Origin: JAABYT01 sp041581935 | Lineage (GTDB): Bacteria; Pseudomonadota; Gammaproteobacteria; HK1 | Direction: 5' to 3' | DNA: 7,334 nucleotides | Assembly: GCA_041581935.1 (NCBI GenBank) | Contig: JBFICP010000159.1 | Location: forward strand, 1 to 7,334 | In this document: in pieces, positions 1 to 5,199 of the stretch | Layout: every line of letters starts with the position of its first letter | How positions within the stretch are numbered: the stretch's first letter is position 1 | Translations under genes and position numbers: made by a program | The notes under the pieces: generated by a model | The model's database searches: none | What the model was told of the DNA's origin: nothing | What the model saw: the letters and a program-made list of their open reading frames with translations, nothing else

Positions 1-1
1 C

Positions 2-403
2 GTCGCGCCATGCAATGCATCGACAGCCGTGACGCAGATCCACGGGGACAGCGATCCCTGTTGGCCTTATTTCGGTGGCGTAATGTCGTGCATCGATGGC
101 AATCCCGGCGCCAAAGCGAGTGTCGCCGACACGGTCAGGGATTGGGCGAGAAGAAATGCCTGCAGGGAGTCGCCCGTGGTCGAAAGCATTCCGGACCGGA
201 GTGCCGACGGCACCACGGCCTCCGTGCATCGTTATCAGGGCTGCGTTAATCCGGTCGTACTAATCGAAGTAGCGCGTGGTGGCCACACGTGGCCTGGCGG
301 TTACCCGTATTTCCGGGAACGCAGAATCGGAAAGATGAGCCTCGATTTCAGTGCATCGGAGGAGATCGTCAAATTCTTCAAATCACTGCGCCCAATACGA
401 TAA
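2..403 (+). CDS. PHB depolymerase / feruloyl esterase family (LpqC-like) alpha/beta hydrolase, C-terminal part
   Basis: This frame is open from the left edge to a TAA at 401-403, giving 133 residues of a gene that starts outside the window. Near the start it reads QIHGDSDPCWPY, matching the family's HG-x-x-D-x-x-x-PY strand and loop; its Asp (residue 18) is the likely acid of the catalytic triad. GGHTWPGG (bases 278-301) holds the likely catalytic His (codon 284-286) and is a hallmark of the PHB depolymerase / LpqC / feruloyl esterase group. The nucleophile Ser elbow and any signal peptide would lie upstream and cannot be seen. Cysteines in NACRE and YQGC sit where secreted members have conserved, possibly disulfide-bonded, cysteines. 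The family hydrolyses esters such as polyhydroxyalkanoates or plant hydroxycinnamates, usually outside the cytoplasm; the substrate here is unknown. It converges on the FAH-family gene and is probably functionally separate from it. An in-frame GTG at 29 is internal to the domain and is not the start. Confidence 0.85.
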   Translation, partial: VAPCNASTAVTQIHGDSDPCWPYFGGVMSCIDGNPGAKASVADTVRDWARRNACRESPVVESIPDRSADGTTASVHRYQGCVNPVVLIEVARGGHTWPGGYPYFRERRIGKMSLDFSASEEIVKFFKSLRPIR

Positions 404-460
404 AAGCATTCAGGCACCACAAATCTCGAGGACACGCACCTTATGCCGCCCGCTCAGAGG

Positions 461-481
461 TCGCGTTCGATGACGAAGCGA
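461..481. other. Bulged hairpin between convergent genes
   Basis: In the 119-base gap between the esterase stop (403) and the FAH stop (523), TCGC-g-TTCG (461-469) can pair with CGAA-GCGA (474-481) around an ATGA loop. This gives eight base pairs with one bulged G. No T-run follows on either strand, so it does not meet the usual form of an intrinsic terminator. It could still stop or stabilise one of the two converging transcripts. Nothing else recognisable lies in this gap. Confidence 0.25.
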
Positions 482-522
482 CGTCGGTGTCCATTGGCTC
501 GCGCGAAAATCGAAAGGTGCGC

Positions 523-1308
523 TCATGGCTCGGCGGCGACGACCGGGTTTCGCAGCGTGCCGATGCCGGTAATCTCGATCTCCACCTGGTCACCGGGTCG
601 CAGGTTCTCGGCTTCGCCCTCGGTACCCATCCAGAGCACGTCGCCGGGATGGAGCGTGATATAGCGCGTGATGGCCACGAGAAAGTCGACGACGCCGAAC
701 AGCATGTCATTGGTCTGGAACTCGATTATCTGGCGCCCGTTGAGGCGCACGCGCGTGAGCGCCGCGTCGAGATCGACGTCGGTCTCGATCCACGGCCCCA
801 TGGGCTTGAAGGTGTCGGTGTTCTTGGCGCGCCATAGGGTACGGTCGGATTCCTGCCAGGTGCGCTCACTCACATCGTTGCCGATGGTGAAGCCGAGCAG
901 GCAGTCGAGCGCGTTTTCCCTGGACAGGTGCTTGGCCTCGCGGCCGACCACGCAGACGAGCTCGCCCTCGTACTGCACGCGCTCGGTCGCATCGGCAGGC
1001 AGGACGATCGGCGCTCCGTGCCCGATAAGTGCATTGGCGGCCCGGTAGCCGACGTCGGGTTTGGCGGGCAACACCGGCTCCTCGCCGCGCGCGGCCGCAG
1101 CCCACCTGACGTGCTCGGCGTAATTCAGCCCCACGCAGTAGAACGTGGGCGGAATCACGGGAGGCAACCAGGTGATCGCGTCGAACGTGCGGTGCTCGCC
1201 GGTACGCCGGTATCCGTCGAATGGATTGCCTTCGACGATCGCGACGCGATCGTCCTCGACGATGCCGTAGGCAACCGTCCCCGCAGATTCGAATCGTGCC
1301 CAACGCAT
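523..1308 (-). CDS. Fumarylacetoacetate hydrolase (FAH) family protein
   Basis: The product has 261 residues, a normal length for a single-domain bacterial FAH-family enzyme with a short N-terminal lead. Visible family features are FYCVGLNYAEH (57-66) at the start of the fold, YEGEL with metal ligands Glu114 and Glu116, GNDVSER with metal ligand Asp145, and a candidate catalytic Lys163 followed by DTFKPMGPW. The family uses Mg2+ or Mn2+ to hydrolyse or decarboxylate beta-diketo and keto acids such as fumarylpyruvate, oxaloacetate, 2,4-diketo-3-deoxy sugar acids and catechol meta-cleavage products. The exact substrate cannot be called. The usual GTP-x-GV turn reads GTEGEAENL (228-236), so the proline is replaced. 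ATG 1306-1308 is chosen because the family N-terminus begins there (MRWARFE) and an AGGAGA lies upstream; the longer frame to 1536 runs through the permease gene. It is the last gene of the operon, 25 bases after the permease stop. Confidence 0.9.
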   Translation of the reverse strand: MRWARFESAGTVAYGIVEDDRVAIVEGNPFDGYRRTGEHRTFDAITWLPPVIPPTFYCVGLNYAEHVRWAAAARGEEPVLPAKPDVGYRAANALIGHGAPIVLPADATERVQYEGELVCVVGREAKHLSRENALDCLLGFTIGNDVSERTWQESDRTLWRAKNTDTFKPMGPWIETDVDLDAALTRVRLNGRQIIEFQTNDMLFGVVDFLVAITRYITLHPGDVLWMGTEGEAENLRPGDQVEIEITGIGTLRNPVVAAEP

Positions 1309-1317
1309 GTCGGCGTT

Positions 1318-1323
1318 TCTCCT
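1318..1323 (-). promoter_or_regulatory. Ribosome binding site of the FAH-family gene
   Basis: On the minus strand AGGAGA lies 9 bases upstream of ATG 1306-1308. It falls in the short gap after the permease stop codon and decides the FAH start. Confidence 0.6.
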
Positions 1324-1333
1324 GGTTGTCGAG

Positions 1334-2215
1334 TTAATCCCGGTTCTCGAGGGGCGCCGGTCGATATTCAAGGCGCAACAGGTAGAGTCCACTGGCCGCC
1401 ACCAGGGCCGCGCCGATGAGCATCCAGGCGTCCGGAATGTGACGCCAGACGAGAAAGCCCAGCAGCAATCCCCACACGAGGCCGCTGTATTTGAACGGTA
1501 CGACGGTGGCGGCCTCGCCGAGGCGCAACGACTCAATCATCAGGAAGTGCGCTCCGCCGTTGAGCGCGCCGTTCAGCGCGAGTAGCGCCCAGGCGCCGGT
1601 CGAGACCGCGCGCCACTCGAATAGCGGCGCCGACACGAGCCCGATCACAATGACGGCAAGCGACGAGTAGAACAGTATCGCAAGAGAGGTCTCCGTGCGC
1701 CCGATGCGACGGGTCACCATGTCGCGCAGCGCGCTCGAGAGCGACGCCGCCACCGGGATCAGGGCTATCCACTGAAACGCGCCGGTGGGACGGACGATCA
1801 GCAGCACGCCGACGAAGCCGATCGCGACGATGGCCCAGCGCTCCGCGCTGACCCGCTCGCCCAGAATACGCATCGACAGCGCGGCGACGAACAGCGGGCT
1901 TGCGAGCACGATGGCCATCACGTCGGGAAGCGGCAGGGACTCGAGGCTCAGCACGATGAGCAAAGTGGTGGACACGAACAATGCTGCGCGCACCGCCTGG
2001 CCGCGCCAGCTAACGACGCGCAGCTCGCGCCATCGGCCCCGGTGAGCCGCCACGGCCAGAATCGGAATGAGCACGAACACGGTGCGCAGGCACCACACCT
2101 GGGTCGCGGGATAACTTTCCGTGAGCCACTTGGTGACCGTATCGTTAAGCGCGAGCAGCGCCGCGCTGATGATCATCAGCACGATGCCTCGAACCGTGCT
2201 CCTCTCGGTCGGCAT
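1334..2215 (-). CDS. EamA/DMT-family permease, ten predicted membrane helices
   Basis: From ATG 2213-2215 the product has 293 residues and is hydrophobic throughout. About ten segments can be picked out, roughly at 10-28, 38-56, 75-92, 98-117, 127-142, 147-163, 177-197, 206-223, 235-257 and 262-282. This is the duplicated five-helix EamA layout of the drug/metabolite transporter superfamily, in the inner membrane. GERVSAERW (119-127) before helix 5 and ALRDMVTRR (162-170) in the central loop are typical of proteobacterial EamA proteins. Members import or export small metabolites, and the substrate cannot be predicted. Its place between the enolase-superfamily and FAH genes suggests it moves the pathway's substrate or a product. 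The start is uncertain: a GTG at 2243-2245 would add ten residues, and neither site has a clear Shine-Dalgarno sequence. The ATG is preferred because MPTERSTVRG leads directly into helix 1. Translational coupling to the upstream gene, whose stop is at 2279-2281, is likely. Confidence 0.88.
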   Translation of the reverse strand: MPTERSTVRGIVLMIISAALLALNDTVTKWLTESYPATQVWCLRTVFVLIPILAVAAHRGRWRELRVVSWRGQAVRAALFVSTTLLIVLSLESLPLPDVMAIVLASPLFVAALSMRILGERVSAERWAIVAIGFVGVLLIVRPTGAFQWIALIPVAASLSSALRDMVTRRIGRTETSLAILFYSSLAVIVIGLVSAPLFEWRAVSTGAWALLALNGALNGGAHFLMIESLRLGEAATVVPFKYSGLVWGLLLGFLVWRHIPDAWMLIGAALVAASGLYLLRLEYRPAPLENRD

Positions 2216-2278
2216 GCCGGGCTCAGCCGGTGCGCCCGAGAGCACTACCGGTCATTCGACCGAGCGGGAATTCGTGTA

Positions 2279-3388
2279 TCACTGCAACACCACGGTCTTG
2301 TGTCGCTCGATCAGCTCGAAATCGATCGCGTAGCCGAGTCCCGGCGCGTCGGGAGCATGCACGAGACCGTTCCGATCGACCTCGATGTCGGTAATCAGAC
2401 CGTACTGCTGGGCGCCGGTCGGCATCAGCACCTCGAAGAATTCGCTGTTCGGGATCGCCATCAGCACGTGCAGGTTCGCCACGTTGTTGAGCGAGTTGCC
2501 GCCATGGTGTATCTCGTAGTTCATACGAAACGCTTCGGCCAGATGCGCGGACTTGACGAGCGGTGTGATGCCGCCCTTGACGGCGACGTCGCCTCGAAGC
2601 ATGTCGGTCGCGCGCATCAGGATCCACGGTTGGTAGGCGTGAAAGCCTCCGGGGCTGTACTCGGTCGCGAGGATCGGAACATCGAGCTTCTCGCGCAGCT
2701 TGGCGTAGCCGTAAAGATCGTCGTCGGCGAGCGGATCTTCGTACCAGTAGAATCCGAGCCGTTCGATAGCGCGTCCGACGCGCAGCGCATCCTCGTAGCG
2801 ATAGGACCAGGTTGAATCGAGCATGAGTGTGAAGTCGTCGCCGACGGCGTTTCGAACCGCTTCGCAGACCTCGATATCCCGGTCGGGTGTTTGCGGCGGG
2901 TGAATTTTGTACGCCTTCCATCCACGCTCCTTGAACGCGGCGGCCTCCTCGGCGTAGGCCTGCGGTGAATCGAGCACCGCGGAGCTGGCATAGGCCGGGG
3001 CGTCGTGGCGGTAGGTGCCGAGCAGGCGATGTATGGGCAGGCCCGAGACCTTGCCCGCGATATCCCAAAGGGCGACGTCCAGTGCACCGATGGTCCGCCA
3101 ATTGGTGTGGCGCTGGCGCTCGACGAGCGCTTCGTACAATCGCTCGCGATCGAGGGGATCGCGGCCGAGAACCTGTGGCTTGAGCTTGGCGATCAAAGCG
3201 CCGGCATCGAGCTCCGCCGAATAGGAGGCCGAACCGAGAAACGCGTGTCCCGCGACGCCTTCGTCGGTGGCGACGGTGACGAGCCCCAGTTGACTTTGTC
3301 CGGAAAAGAGGCCTGTGTGGGCGGCGTAACGGGTGGGTGGGATGTCGTTCCAGGCAAACAAAGTAATGGTGACATCGCTGATCTTCAT
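2279..3388 (-). CDS. Mandelate racemase-subgroup enolase-superfamily enzyme (probable acid-sugar or hydroxy-acid dehydratase/racemase)
   Basis: The 369-residue length is typical of the mandelate racemase / muconate lactonizing enzyme family. Residues 1-125 form the N-terminal capping domain. It ends in GALDVALWDIAGK (101-113), which fits the first family signature. The barrel shows the expected active-site residues: Lys161 and His163 (YKIHP) after strand 2, metal ligands Asp191 (MLDST), Glu217 (WYEDP) and Glu243 (ATEYS), Asp267 (GDVAVKGG), His294/His295 (EIHHGG) and Glu319 (FFEVL). The Asp-His pair places it in the mandelate racemase subgroup, where most characterised members dehydrate acid sugars to 2-keto-3-deoxy acids. 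KxH in place of the common KxK leaves the reaction open. ATG 3386-3388 is chosen because AAGGAA lies 6 bases upstream and the fold starts with MKISDVTITLF. The frame continues to 3457, but that would run into the control region. It is the first gene of the operon and divergent from the RidA gene. Confidence 0.9.
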   Translation of the reverse strand: MKISDVTITLFAWNDIPPTRYAAHTGLFSGQSQLGLVTVATDEGVAGHAFLGSASYSAELDAGALIAKLKPQVLGRDPLDRERLYEALVERQRHTNWRTIGALDVALWDIAGKVSGLPIHRLLGTYRHDAPAYASSAVLDSPQAYAEEAAAFKERGWKAYKIHPPQTPDRDIEVCEAVRNAVGDDFTLMLDSTWSYRYEDALRVGRAIERLGFYWYEDPLADDDLYGYAKLREKLDVPILATEYSPGGFHAYQPWILMRATDMLRGDVAVKGGITPLVKSAHLAEAFRMNYEIHHGGNSLNNVANLHVLMAIPNSEFFEVLMPTGAQQYGLITDIEVDRNGLVHAPDAPGLGYAIDFELIERHKTVVLQ

Positions 3389-3394
3389 GGCCGG

Positions 3395-3400
3395 TTCCTT
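3395..3400 (-). promoter_or_regulatory. Ribosome binding site of the enolase-superfamily gene
   Basis: AAGGAA on the minus strand lies 6 bases upstream of ATG 3386-3388. It supports that start over in-frame codons further upstream, up to 3457. Confidence 0.6.
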
Positions 3401-3421
3401 ATCAGTGGGCACGCTTCGCCG

Positions 3422-3437
3422 GGCAACACGTGTTTCC
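3422..3437. promoter_or_regulatory. Candidate operator: AACACGTGTT palindrome
   Basis: AACACGTGTT (3425-3434) is a perfect ten-base palindrome. One mismatched pair further out, GG (3422-3423) and CC (3436-3437) extend it to 16 bases. It lies 34-49 bases upstream of the enolase-superfamily start codon, about where a repressor would block transcription just after initiation. The sequence shows the symmetry; the operator role is inferred, and no regulator gene is in the window. Confidence 0.35.
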
Positions 3438-3450
3438 AATGCGCACGGGG

Positions 3451-3479
3451 TTGCCATGATAATGGAGAAACGAAATCAT
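3451..3479 (+). promoter_or_regulatory. Candidate sigma-70 promoter of the RidA-family gene
   Basis: TTGCCA (3451-3456) matches five of six bases of the -35 consensus. After a 17-base spacer, AATCAT (3474-3479) matches four of six of the -10 consensus. Transcription would start near 3486 and leave a leader of about 97 bases. The site overlaps the minus-strand candidate promoter. The match is modest and was found by eye. Confidence 0.28.
3454..3465. promoter_or_regulatory. CCAT-N4-ATGG inverted repeat in the divergent region
   Basis: CCAT (3454-3457) and ATGG (3462-3465) form a short inverted repeat around GATA. It sits inside both candidate promoters. It could be a regulator half-site pair or chance; eight matched bases are weak on their own. 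Confidence 0.2.
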
Positions 3480-3484
3480 GCCAT
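3456..3484 (-). promoter_or_regulatory. Candidate sigma-70 promoter of the enolase-superfamily operon
   Basis: Reading the minus strand, ATGGCA (3479-3484) and TATCAT (3456-3461) are separated by 17 bases. They match four of six and five of six consensus bases. Initiation near 3449 would put the AACACGTGTT palindrome just downstream of the start. The site lies face to face with the plus-strand candidate, sharing most of its bases. Confidence 0.28.
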
Positions 3485-3539
3485 TGCGGGTTTCGGGTTG
3501 CCCGAGAACCATCCCGCGGCGAATGTTTGTGACAATGGC

Positions 3540-3555
3540 CGTACCCATTCGTACG
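3540..3555. promoter_or_regulatory. Candidate operator: CGTAC-N6-GTACG inverted repeat upstream of the RidA gene
   Basis: CGTAC (3540-3544) and GTACG (3551-3555) are perfect inverted half-sites with a six-base spacer. The repeat ends 12 bases before the RidA ribosome binding site and 27 before its ATG. Its size and symmetry resemble the site of a dimeric bacterial regulator, placed to control the RidA side. A small hairpin in the leader RNA is the alternative. Confidence 0.35.
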
Positions 3556-3567
3556 TGTGAGGCGGCC

Positions 3568-3580
3568 GGAGGAGAAGGGG
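3568..3580 (+). promoter_or_regulatory. Strong ribosome binding site of the RidA-family gene
   Basis: The purine stretch GGAGGAGAAGGGG (3568-3580) is a strong Shine-Dalgarno region directly before ATG 3583. It shows that the gene starts at 3583 and not at the in-frame ATGs further upstream (3478, 3523, 3535). Confidence 0.8.
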
Positions 3581-3582
3581 AA

Positions 3583-4056
3583 ATGTCGACATACGAGCAG
3601 AAGCTGCGGGACATGGGCCATACCCTGCCACCGCCATTTGAGTATCCGAGTCCGAACCGAACGGGCTGCGTGCAAGCGGGCAATCTTCTGTTCGCGTCCG
3701 GCCATCCGCCACCCGAGGACGCAGGCGTCGTCGTTCACGGCAAGGTAGGCGGCGAGGTTTCGGAGCAGGATGCGTATCGATCGGCCGAAGCGACCATGCT
3801 CAACATACTCTCGTCGGTCAAGCAGCACCTGGGTAGCCTCGACCGGATCCGGCGCGTCGTGAAAATCACCGGCATGGTGAACTCGGCTCCGGGCTTTCAG
3901 CGTCAGTTCGCCGTCATAGACGGAGCGTCCGATCTCGTCTACACGCTCTTCGGTCCGCAGGCGGGTCAACATGCTCGGAGCGCAGTCGGCATGTTCGAGC
4001 TGCCGCGCGGGTACTGCATGGAGATTGAAGCGATCTTCGAAATCGATGCGTCGTAG
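3583..4056 (+). CDS. RidA/YjgF/UK114-family protein
   Basis: The product has 157 residues, longer than the roughly 128 of canonical RidA because of extra residues at the N-terminus (MSTYEQKLRDMGHTLPPPF), as in the larger RidA-like subgroups. Family features are NLLFASGHPP (34-43), a helix with ATMLNILSSVKQHLGSLDRI (70-89), RVVKITGMVNSAP (91-103), and ARSAVGMFELPRG (131-143) with Arg132. That Arg matches the one that holds the substrate carboxylate in RidA. True RidA hydrolyses reactive enamines and imines such as 2-aminoacrylate. Other members, such as RutC and aminomuconate deaminase types, act in specific catabolic routes, and the subgroup seen here has no function I can name. It is likely a cytosolic trimer, as is usual in the family. 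Transcribed divergently from the enolase-superfamily operon across a shared 194-base control region, it may work in the same pathway. Confidence 0.9.
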   Translation: MSTYEQKLRDMGHTLPPPFEYPSPNRTGCVQAGNLLFASGHPPPEDAGVVVHGKVGGEVSEQDAYRSAEATMLNILSSVKQHLGSLDRIRRVVKITGMVNSAPGFQRQFAVIDGASDLVYTLFGPQAGQHARSAVGMFELPRGYCMEIEAIFEIDAS

Positions 4057-4068
4057 GCAGTTGCAGTG

Positions 4069-4091
4069 CACCGGTGCCCGGTGATTTATTT
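4069..4091 (+). terminator. Probable intrinsic terminator of the RidA-family gene
   Basis: CACCGG (4069-4074) and CCGGTG (4078-4083) form a perfect six-pair GC-rich stem with a TGC loop. ATTTATTT (4084-4091) follows, so the pattern is that of a rho-independent terminator, although the T-run is broken by an A and the stem is short. It begins 12 bases after the RidA stop. An alternative fold uses the overlapping palindrome GCACCGGTGC (4068-4077). Confidence 0.5.
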
Positions 4092-4105
4092 GCAGAAGCG
4101 AGCTG

Positions 4106-4130
4106 GCTCCTAGAAGAGAACGCCAGGAGC
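4106..4130 (-). other. Inverted repeat downstream of the peptide transporter operon
   Basis: GCTCCT (4106-4111) and AGGAGC (4125-4130) can pair around a 13-base loop, 25 bases after the stop of the last ATPase gene in its reading direction. No T-run follows on the minus strand. It may help end or protect the transporter transcript, but it is not a clear terminator. Confidence 0.22.
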
Positions 4131-4155
4131 ATGGCGCGAGATTCGAGCGCGCCGT

Positions 4156-5199
4156 TCAAGCACTCGCAGGCGCGCGCAGCGGAAACATCGTGCCGTTGTC
4201 GTGGAGATGACACGATACCCAATGTCCCGGCTTAATTTCACGAAGCTGCGGCACATCGGTCCTGCATGCGGGCATGGCGTATGGGCACCGCGTGTGGAAG
4301 TGGCAGCCGGGTGGCGGCGTGATCGGGCTCGGCACGTCGCCGGTCAGGATGACCCGCTTGCGGTGCTTGAATTTCGGATCGGGAATGGGTACCGCACCGA
4401 GTAAGGCTTCCGTGTAGGGATGCAGCGGCATCTCGAAGAGCGTCACCTTGTCGGTGAGCTCGACGATCTTGCCGAGATACATGACGGCGACGCGATGGCT
4501 GATGTGCTCGACCACGGCGAGGTCGTGAGCGATGAAGAGGTAGGAAAGCTTGTACTCGTCCTGCAGATCCATCAGCAGGTTGATCACCTGCGCCTGGATG
4601 GAGACGTCGAGCGCGGAGACGGGCTCGTCGCCGATGATGAGGCTGGGGCTCAAGGCGAGCGCCCGGGCGATGCCGATACGCTGACGCTGGCCGCCCGAGA
4701 ATTCGTGGGGATAGGAATGGATCTGGTGCGCTTGCAGGCCGACCCGTTCAAAGAGCTGTGCGACCCGCTCTTCCTTCTCCTTGCCCGCCGCGACCCCGTG
4801 AATGGTAAGCGGCTCGCCGACGATATCCCCCGCCGACATGCGCGGGTTCAACGATGAGTACGGATCCTGGTAGATGATCTGCATCTCACGGCGCAACGGA
4901 CGCATCTCTTCGGTGTCGTATTGGGTCACGTCCTGACCGCGGACAATGATGCTGCCGGCGGTCGGCTCGATGAGCTTCAAAAGCGTTTTACCGGCCGTCG
5001 ACTTGCCACAGCCGCTCTCGCCTACCAGGCCGAGGGTCTCACCGTGATTGATGTGAAAAGAGATGCCGTCGACGGCGTAGACGTAGCCGGCGATCTGGGA
5101 GAACACGCCCTTACGAATGGGGAAGTGCTTCTTGAGATCGCTCACCTCTACGAGCGGCTGCTCGTGGCTTACTTCCGGCTGTGCGGCGAGCGCCGTCAT
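4156..5199 (-). CDS. Oligopeptide/dipeptide ABC transporter ATP-binding protein, OppF/DppF type
   Basis: The 347-residue product has the complete ABC ATPase set: Walker A GESGCGKST (60-68), Q-loop Gln111 in YQDPYSSLNP, signature SGGQRQR (168-174), Walker B LIIGDEP (187-193) with Glu192, and switch His225. QDPYSSLNPRMS and LDVSIQAQVINLL are typical of the F subunit. The C-terminal oligopeptide-transporter domain carries Cys299, Cys305, Cys312 and Cys330, spaced C-x5-C-x6-C-x17-C. In this family that set can bind a [4Fe-4S] cluster. It would pair with the D subunit on the inner face of the membrane and power import through permeases B and C. ATG 5197-5199 overlaps the D stop by four bases (ATGA), which indicates translational coupling and excludes the longer frame to 5289. 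The imported solute cannot be inferred without the binding protein. Confidence 0.95.
   Translation of the reverse strand: MTALAAQPEVSHEQPLVEVSDLKKHFPIRKGVFSQIAGYVYAVDGISFHINHGETLGLVGESGCGKSTAGKTLLKLIEPTAGSIIVRGQDVTQYDTEEMRPLRREMQIIYQDPYSSLNPRMSAGDIVGEPLTIHGVAAGKEKEERVAQLFERVGLQAHQIHSYPHEFSGGQRQRIGIARALALSPSLIIGDEPVSALDVSIQAQVINLLMDLQDEYKLSYLFIAHDLAVVEHISHRVAVMYLGKIVELTDKVTLFEMPLHPYTEALLGAVPIPDPKFKHRKRVILTGDVPSPITPPPGCHFHTRCPYAMPACRTDVPQLREIKPGHWVSCHLHDNGTMFPLRAPASA

Noticed and set aside
454..522. Short minus-strand reading ending in RRFVIERDL before a TGA at 454-456, reminiscent of the start motif of small DUF4242-type proteins
   Set aside because: It has only nine suggestive residues, has no start codon or ribosome binding site, and stops right after the motif; chance is more likely than a gene remnant.
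1309..1536. Longer FAH-family protein starting at 1536
   Set aside because: The extension lies antisense-free but out of frame inside the permease gene, is rich in Cys, Arg and Ser as expected of a wrong frame, and the AGGAGA site supports ATG 1308.
2279..3388. Dipeptide epimerase or N-succinyl amino acid racemase role for the enolase-superfamily enzyme, suggested by the nearby peptide transporter
   Set aside because: Those enzymes use a Lys on the opposite side of the barrel; this protein has the Asp-His pair (GDVAVKGG and EIHHGG) of the mandelate racemase subgroup.
3389..3425. TTGCCC and GATAAG, 17 bases apart on the minus strand, as a promoter of the enolase-superfamily operon
   Set aside because: Transcription would begin at or after the ribosome binding site, leaving no functional leader.
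3389..3457. Longer N-terminus for the enolase-superfamily gene (start at 3457)
   Set aside because: The 23 extra residues are not fold-like and would cover the control region with its AACACGTGTT palindrome, while ATG 3388 has a well-spaced AAGGAA.
3478..3582. Upstream start for the RidA-family gene at 3478
   Set aside because: The strong GGAGGAG site directly precedes ATG 3583, and the extra 35 residues show no family similarity.
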